From NCBI RefSeq assembly GCF_000003815.2, contig NC_049985.1, positions 20,545,863 to 20,591,680 on the forward strand: a DNA stretch of 45,818 bases, given 5' to 3'. The notes beneath the pieces were generated by a model. The model did not search any database. It was given only the letters and a program-made list of their open reading frames with translations, and had not been told where the DNA came from. Both the position numbers and the translations under genes were made by a program. This DNA comes from Branchiostoma floridae (Eukaryota > Chordata > Leptocardii > Amphioxiformes > Branchiostomatidae). This document shows positions 22,501 through 31,500 of this stretch, piece after piece (the first letter of the stretch is position 1; every line of letters starts with the position of its first letter).

Positions 22501-25500
22501 TCTGTCGTTAATTGTTGTTTGAATGTCTTTAAGCACAATTCGTGTATCTTTTGAACACATCATTATCAATTGCATGTTATCAATTCATCATTAATCAATT
22601 TCAAGTCTCCTCTGGGTGAATTGCCATTGCCAGTTATCATAAGATTGCCTCCAAAACTTTGCGTAAGTGTTTCAGGTAGATTATGAATGTTCCGTTGATT
22701 ACCAGGCTTCGGCGATCCGGATCTACCTCTGCGGTATGACTTTGAGTACACAGCAGCAGCTGACAAAGAACCTTCCGTCAACTCGTCATCAACACCCAAC
22801 CAATATCTTCTTTACAGCGGACCGGTGAGTTCTATACATGTATACACTTCTTTACTTATATAGTTGTAGTAGCCTTTATAAATTTGTACTTTTGCCGTGT
22901 CAGAAAATCAGACAAGAGATCTTTTTGTTTGTTATTGTAATATAAGTGCAATTGTGTTCAGTTTTCTCTTCTGGTTCTACGTGGCAATGTTTAGAGTTTG
23001 GGCTTGGTGATTAACACATTGTTAGTTCGCTAGATTTTGTTAAAAAATATGAATACAATTCGCCAAATAGTAGTTACTTAAGCAATGTGGTCATAGCTTT
23101 GGAAACGATCAGACTTTCATTTCGTCAGTCACAATGCCATCTGAAACGTCTAGCCATTTTTTATTGCATAACTGCTATTGGCGTACATTGATGTCTAACC
23201 TTCATTGACATACTTCTCATCAACCAGGCCTCTAGCACCCCTCCTATCAGACTACCTATAGGCGACCCGGACGAGAACTATGAGCTGGAGATCGTCATCC
23301 GTGTGTCATTTGTTCTCGGTGCTTTTAGCACCACAAGGATCACAACGAATGTGAGAGTGCAATTCTTATAAGTACATGTGATAAATAGTATCCTGGCATC
23401 AAACCATTTTAGTTGTCGGGTGTTTTTTGTCCCTGCAGCTAAAACGTTGAAGGAAACCAGGCTGATTCACAATATAGCAAATGAAAATGTTTTACGTATA
23501 TTTGCTTCTTCTTCTTTGTATATTTGCTGACTTATTGGATTGTCTACTTAGGCACCGCATTCTAGATGTGATTGACCCTCAAGTCTGTTTGATTGATATA
23601 TGTGGTTCACTACACCAATAGTTCTATGTATTGCAGTTCAGTTAAAAGGCAACCTAAGCAATATTACAGCGTCAAAGTGGAAATATTCTGAATAAGGCAA
23701 TCTGCATGATATTGACATCTACTGCACTGTATTCTCAAATTTACATCATAATTTGATACTTTGAGCGTTTAAAATCAGCCCAGAGACAAGTTGCAAGACT
23801 TATTATTGTACCCCCCAAAAATAAGGACTTGATCTGGAATCCTTGTGCAACTCATTCCCGCGCTGTTTTTAACGGCTCAATTTATGAAATAATGATGTAA
23901 ACGTGCTAAAATAGTGCATTAGATGTCAATATTATACAGACTGCCTTATTTAGAATATTTCCACTTTAACAATGTGATATTGCTTAGGTTGCCTTTAAAT
24001 GTTATTGTCCACAGCTTTGCTAAATATTCTACCGTTATTCAGGTAAGACCACCGGAAAATATTGAAGGGTTTGTAGACAATGTTCTAGATGACGTGGACG
24101 TCGAAAACTGTTTGATTGATATATATGGTTCACTACACCAATAGTTCTATGTATTGCAGTTAAGTTAAATGTTATTGTCCACAGCTTTGCTAAAAATTCT
24201 ACCATTGTTCAGGTAAGACCACCGGAAAATGTTGAAGAGTTTGTAGACGATGTTCTAGATGACGTGGACGTCGAAAACGTACAACAAACTACGTCATCAA
24301 TCGCCAGCGCGGCGTCTGTGCTGAACGTCGTCAACGGAACCGACGTCGACAATACAACAGAGGCATATACTAAAGTAAGGAGACGAAATACATTTCAATA
24401 TTGTGTAAATGTTTCGTCAATGTCGAATATGATATCATTCCATGTTTGTTTGACAGCCTGCATTGTCTAATTATTTAGTAGCCCTAAAATGAATAATCAT
24501 TGCGTCTGAGTATCAAACTAAATCACTCTGTTTGTTTAATGTCCGTTTCCAAGGTATACCTACAAGAAAATTGAGAACCTACTGTAAAAAATAGCAGTGA
24601 CAAAACACATCTAAACGTTCTTGATTATGATGTTATCCAATGTATGATAGATTGTTCACCATTTTCCCCCCTTTCAGGCACGTGATCGGATGGTGCAAAT
24701 TCTGGAGCAGGTGCAGGTGCAGGACGTGCAGCAGGTGAAACAGGTGTCAGGCACGCTGGAACACGTGACCAACAAGCCGGAAGAACTGTCGGATGAGTCT
24801 CAGGTTAGTTGATTCCATGGTAGCTAGAGCAAGATATGNNNNNNNNNNNNNNNNNNNNNNNNNNNNNNNNNNNNNNNNNNNNNNNNNNNNNNNNNNNNNN
24901 NNNNNNNNNNNNNNNNNNNNNNNNNNNNNNNNNNNNNNTGTAATACTGTAGTACAGCATTGTCCTGGTGTGAAAATTTGCTGTAAACTTAGGGAATCGCA
25001 AAGATGATGAAAATATTGCATGGCGCTTGTAATAGAACAAACGTGTTTTTTATCAGGCAAGTAAAATTATGACAGTAATTGAATAAGATGATAGTTTACT
25101 GAACTGAACTGATAGTTTACGCAGTCTGTTTCCTATTTCAGGTGCCGTAAACATTCTGGACGCTTCCAGTCAAAGCGTGGACAGAGGGAGGTCGGAGGCA
25201 CAACTGACAAACAAGACCACAGACTTCCAAAAGGTGACACTGAAATCTATTTCCCGTATGGCAGATATAGTCTGCCCGGATTTGATCGCAAATGACGAAT
25301 ACACGTCATGTAACGAAGCAAGTACAACATATTTCAAAAGACTCGATGCTACAGACAGATTTGCACATTTATTTAGATGTCAGAACTCCCATAATGCGAA
25401 AATAGGCAAATATATCAAGGACTGCTTTGCTATTAGAAAGAATACTGAAGCTAATGATTAGCCTACTTCATTTTGATACTATATGAATGAATTATGCATA

Positions 25501-28500
25501 TTAGCCCTTATTGTTATGTTAACTATGATGTTAAGCTTTATCCTATACCTCTATTTTGTACTTTATGTAATATTTGTTGCCATACTTTGTACCATGCACA
25601 ATTGTCGTGCAATAAAGTTCTTCTATATTGATGATTGATGTAATCAATGTCATCAATGTAGTGAAGGTGAGATACTAGTAGTTGTTATACATTTTATAGA
25701 AGCCACAAACCATCACTCAATTTGGGCGGGGGATGATATGAAATTTAAAAAAGATGTGAAGATTTTATTTACTAGATTAACATGATCAAGAGTTATTCAA
25801 TGCTGCTGTGATTTTATATCTTTTATTATTTACATACAAACAGAACAAGCAGGCAACCACCACCGCACTCGACACAATAGACGAGTTGTCCTTCACAACG
25901 GTTTCGAGGAAGAACCGAGACGAGAAGCCGACTCTGTTCCAGGCTAAGGAGTTCCTGATGTCCCTGGCGAGGTCCAGCTGTGACGGACTCGGGGCGCGGG
26001 TCATACAGACCCAGGAAGACACGAGAGCGTACTTTGAAATCCCAGAGAACTTTACGTCGAAGCTTTGTCAAAACGGCAGTGTCGTATCCCAGGTGTGTAT
26101 ATTTAGATACTCATATAATGAAGTACAAGGAATTTAGAATATCGTGAATCAATAACTCATGATAAGGACCTTCCCAAAGTAGTATTAATGTCCCATTTCC
26201 TTCAATATCTGTCCAAGCCACGCGTGAACTCAACTTTGTTATACAAATTCGAGATGGAGCTTTACAACCAAACATAATCATCCTTGTAGATTAAGGTTCA
26301 GACCTGTATCAAAAAATTACTATAGAGAACAAATAGATGTAGGGAATACATCATACATTTCTGGCAATCGATGGGACTCATTTGTTGCTTAGATGTACGT
26401 TGTGTGTTTTATTTTTCAGACTTACTTTGCACCACGAAACCCTTTTGAGTACGGAAATAATGCCGAAGATGCCAGAACCCCAGTTCTGGGACTTTCTGTC
26501 CTCGGCGAAAGGCAGAAAGTCCTTGTTACCAACCTTCAGGAAGACGAACGTATCGAGTATATCAGCCCCATAACTCTGGAGAATCCAATAGTTGTGAACG
26601 GCACGGCGACGTCATCTAACACTCGACAAATATCGGTAAGATAGATAAGTTGTCTTTTACACAAGTAGTGAAGTCTCACCTGCTTCTATCTTAAAAGTAA
26701 TACAATTTGACTTAAAGTATGTATGAATTATTAATATGGCAAACCATGGCAACTCTCATGCGAGACAGAGGGTTGTTAAGCATTTCATTTTATTCCATTT
26801 TACCAGGTAACATCACTCAGACTACATTCTGCTTTTCAGGAGCCCCTGGACACATACAGATATATATAACATACATTAATTGGCAACTACACACATAACG
26901 TAGGGAAAAGCTAGCAATGACCTACTAACAGTACTATTGTATCATTCGGTTCTGAAAAGCTGTTAGTGTTGTCTGTTTTCTCTGTTCGGCAGATAGCCTA
27001 TTCTTGTTGTTGTGTGTTTATGGATCATTATGCATAATTTCTCAATCCTTTTTGTAAAACAACCCCTTTTTCTTCTTTGGTCCACCAGTTACACAGTTTC
27101 AACACGACAGTACCAGGTGTTGCTTTCTACATCCGCGTCGTCCCCGACGTCACCAGTGATGACGCTAACGTCACGTTAAGGGCTTACCTGAAGCGTGGTG
27201 CGGTGGTCTCACCTGTTGACTACAGCCATCATGCTGCTCTAACAGATAAAGGTGTCACCACACATCCGTACACGTGGTTCCTGAACCAGCAAGCTTTAAA
27301 CACCGCGAGTGAACGAGAAGAGTGGGCAATAGGTAAGTGTAATATTGTTGACATGTATTTTATACAATATCCTATCGCAAACCTTAAAGCATTATTTACG
27401 TGCCATTTTGTCAGCTACGTATGAAGTTAAAATTTATCAGATGTAAATCAGGCAAATTAGGGTCTTATTTACATGATCTATGAGATAGCTTTCTTTGCAT
27501 ATACGCTCACTTGAGTATATTGTTATTTAGCTAGAGGATATAATCAACTGATGATATGATTTACGCAAAGGAGGGCCTCATTTGTATAATCAATGAGACA
27601 TATTTACAATTTACAACTCCTTACTTATAAGCAATGCCCAACAGACATTCATCACGTAAAACAATCTTCATACATATAACCAGACGAATGGATAGACCAC
27701 GACTAGTAAAGCAAACCAATACCATTATTCATTCATACAATACATTCTTTTTATTGCCACACTTATTACTGTCAAAGCTCTTATCTTTTTACCTTTAAAA
27801 TTTTTTTGTGTCCACTGGCCATGGTATCCTACCTTTGACTAAATGTAACTCGTCCTGCACTTTTAACATGTATGTGGACTCCTTGGAAATCAGATTTGAA
27901 AAGTGAAATAGACAAATAGACAGTTGATCTAACGAGTCCTGCACGTTTAAATGTAGGTCTCCAGCGGGTTCCAACCACCGAAGAGAACGGACATACGTCA
28001 GACTCCAGCGTTCGCTACACCATGAGCATCACAGCCTCCAAATGTCTCTTCTTCGACGAAACGACAAGTCTTTGGACCGACAGGGGATGTGAGGTGGGCT
28101 GTATTTGTATTTTCTATTTTCTATTCCTATCTGCTAATTTAACTTTATCATCAATTCATTCTGTTAGACGAAAATTCCTCGCAACATCTGTTGTGTAAAT
28201 TTTGAAACTTTTGAAACTTAGTAAATATTTACATGTACATCATTGTATCTAGAAGCCGTACATTTTAACATAATATCTATATCTCCAGCTAGTTTTTGTA
28301 TTTCGCATTATAGCTATTATATTCATTCATCCATACAATTAAAACTTTCTATAATTTTTTCAAGGTTGGTTCCCAGACGACCGATGAGCAGCTGCACTGT
28401 ATCTGTGACCACCTGACAGCCTTTGCTGGCTTTGTTGCGCCCAACCCGCTGGACTTGGGCAGTTCCTTCACCTTTGACCTGGACAGAAGTCTGATAGCCC

Positions 28501-31500
28501 TGGTGACCGTGTGCGTCGTGATGGCCTTGTACATCGTGGCTGTCTTCATCGTGAGAGGCTTAGATGATGAACGAAGGGTTTGAATATCTCCGTTGTCTTT
28601 TAAGAAAGACATTTTGCGTAACAATCATTGTAATAAAATATATAGTGTTTGCTTCCGATATTCTGGATATTTGAAAATCGAACTGTCGATAATGCAGATA
28701 ATACTGTAGCATTTCCGCTAAGAGTCTAACAGAAAATGGACACCAGGACAGGACGAAAATTGCATGTCAACCCGAAATGCAAGTCTGTGTAACGCAAACT
28801 CTGCTGTCCAGGTCTGTAACTTGCCCCTCCCCGTCTAGGGGTCCGCTCGGATGCTGGGCGGGCCGCTATAAGCGAGATTTAATCAGTCTACCGAATCACT
28901 ACTTGTGATAAAGGAATTTTCCTGTGATGTCTATCATTGTGTTAATATATCTGTTGTAATGTTACAGCGAAGAAAGGTTGTACACAGACGTCAGCGGGAG
29001 AGAGAACACAGGGTCCAACAACAGCGACAATCAAAAACGGGAAAAAGTTTTCTATCAGAACACCTGTGGATATCTGTGGTGAAACTTCCCTCCAACCACT
29101 TCACCCGTGTGCAGAGGATCTCCTGTTGTCTGTCCCTCCTCATGTCCTTCATGTTAGTCAACATCATGTTCTACCGGGGAGACAGGAACTTCGTACCCAG
29201 GGTTACCGGAGGGAGGGTCCAACTGGAGCAACTGTTCAGCTGGGACACGGTAAGTTCTGTTTAGATTTGTTTCCAAAGAATTTTAGTCTAAATGACTTCG
29301 GGATGTTATCTCCATCTGCTTGATCTGTTATTTTGAACGGACCTTCTAAAAGTATTAAGCTTATTTTGTTTCCATAGCCTAGAAAGGAGAACCAAAAAAT
29401 ATCTGAGTACAGTTGTCTCATTCCCAAATGCCAGACGGTTCTATCGTCTACACAGGCCATTTACTTGGTGGCATAGTACAGAATGTGAACACTAGCTATA
29501 GGGTACAAGAGGGGTAAGATAGATTGGCCTAAAACCTCAATAAAATCATTTTAAAAGAAGATATAAACATGACAAAAAGGCATCTGGGTATTGGACCACT
29601 TTTGTGCCAATTCGCAAGTCACTTGGCCCAGAAATAAAAGAGATTAATCGATTTAAATATTTTACAGGAAAAGAAGTAGAAGAAGAAGAAACACCAGGAA
29701 AAGAAATATATTCAACCCATACCTGTGGTATGGTTGAAATATAACAAATAGTATATAACATATCAATAATGATCCATAATAATTCCCAATGTACCTTTAT
29801 TTTTCTAATTTTTCAGTTCATCATCGGCCTGGAGAGTTCCCTGATCGCCTTACCAATCAACGTCATCGTCGTGGTGCTTTTCCGTTACGCGGGGCCACGT
29901 CACGACACGTCATCGCCACCAAACGGCTCCCACCCGAAGGGCAAGAACAACAACGTCACTCCGCGGAAGGATCGAGTCTTGGATCTACCCCGTTACATGC
30001 CCGCACCCGGAGGTAACGGCACGGAGTACACCGCAGATCCTTCCGCGCACATCGAGAAGCTTACAAAACAAGGAGGTAAGCTTCACACTTGACATTTATG
30101 ATTTACCACTCTGACTCTTTGTAGCAGAAAGAAACGCATCGCATACTCAATGAATAAACTTGTTTTGGTGAACTGAACGTTTTATGCAAGTTTCCATCAC
30201 AGATGTATTTTCTGCTCAGATCTTATGTACAACCAATGGTTTTCAATGGGTTGGCAAGTAGCTGATTCTTTATAGTCTGTTTCGTCTCAATAGATTTTCA
30301 TATTGCATTTGAGTTCAATTAAACTTTTTTTTAAAGACTACGTTCTGTATTTTCCTGGTAGGGCCACTATGAATTCAGTTCATTACAAATGACAGTTATA
30401 AACATACCAGGCCGGCACTGCAGACTTTTCGTCTTCTGCTTTTCAGCTCTGAAGAAATCCGATGGCAGATACGGCATGGAGAAACACGGCTTGAAGGTTG
30501 CCGTGAGTGAGAAACCGTACCGCCCATTGCCCTGGTGGAGCGTTATCGTAGGTGAGGTGGACAACCGGCAATTTTGAATTAACTGAGATGTTGGTTTCGA
30601 TCTGTGCGTTTGTTTCTTTGTGTTTTGCATATCTATTTCAAAATTACAAAGTGAGTGAATGTGAGAAAGAACTAGTTTAACTGGAGACTTATAGGTTACG
30701 AAAGCTAATTTGGCGTGAGGTTTCTGTTGCAGTCGAAAGGTTCATTAGTTCATGTATGAATACAATTAGAAAAATATTTTTTCTTTTAGTGACAGTTTGA
30801 AGTCATAAACATGTACCTCAATTTTAAGTGTCTTCACAATACATCCTCTTCACGGAGTTTCTACGCAAGTCTTGGACCTATAGTCTCATACTCTCGCAAG
30901 ACTATGTCACTCCGTGAACAAGATGTACTGTGAAGACTCATGTAGTTACATCATCATCATCATAGCGTTCCGTGCCAGTACTGCAGCCAGGCCACGGCTC
31001 ATATGTAGTTACATGTAACATATCTAACATATTTTCCCTACAGCCTGGTTCCTGGTTTCTGCCATAGTTATAGTATCCGGTGCCTTTACTGTCCTGTACG
31101 GTAATGATTACGGCAGGTCCAAGTCTCAAGCATGGCTCTTGGCCTTCGTCATCTCCTTCCTGACTGACTTCATCCTCCTCCAACCAGTTAAGTTGATTCT
31201 GGTCATCATCTTCTTCAAGCTAGTTACCAAGGTAAGGATGATACTCAATGAAATAATCTTTACTATCTATAACGTGTAATTTCCAGGCCTTTGATGAGTT
31301 ACGATTCTGTCATTAGGAACAGCTAAGTCGTAAGGAAATTTACATAATTACTATCTATCAAAAAAGGACAAAGACGCACTTCTTTATCTTTATTATTCAA
31401 TAATACGTAGCAAGTTGGATATGATTCATTCTTTATGATCATATTTGAACAAAATAGACGCTGGCATTGAAAGTACCACCAGAGAAAACGGCGGTTCTAG

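Noticed and set aside
23923-24144. 73-residue ORF joining MITE and exon 15 copy
   Set aside because: Begins in the MITE arm and ends at the duplication junction; no intact exon.
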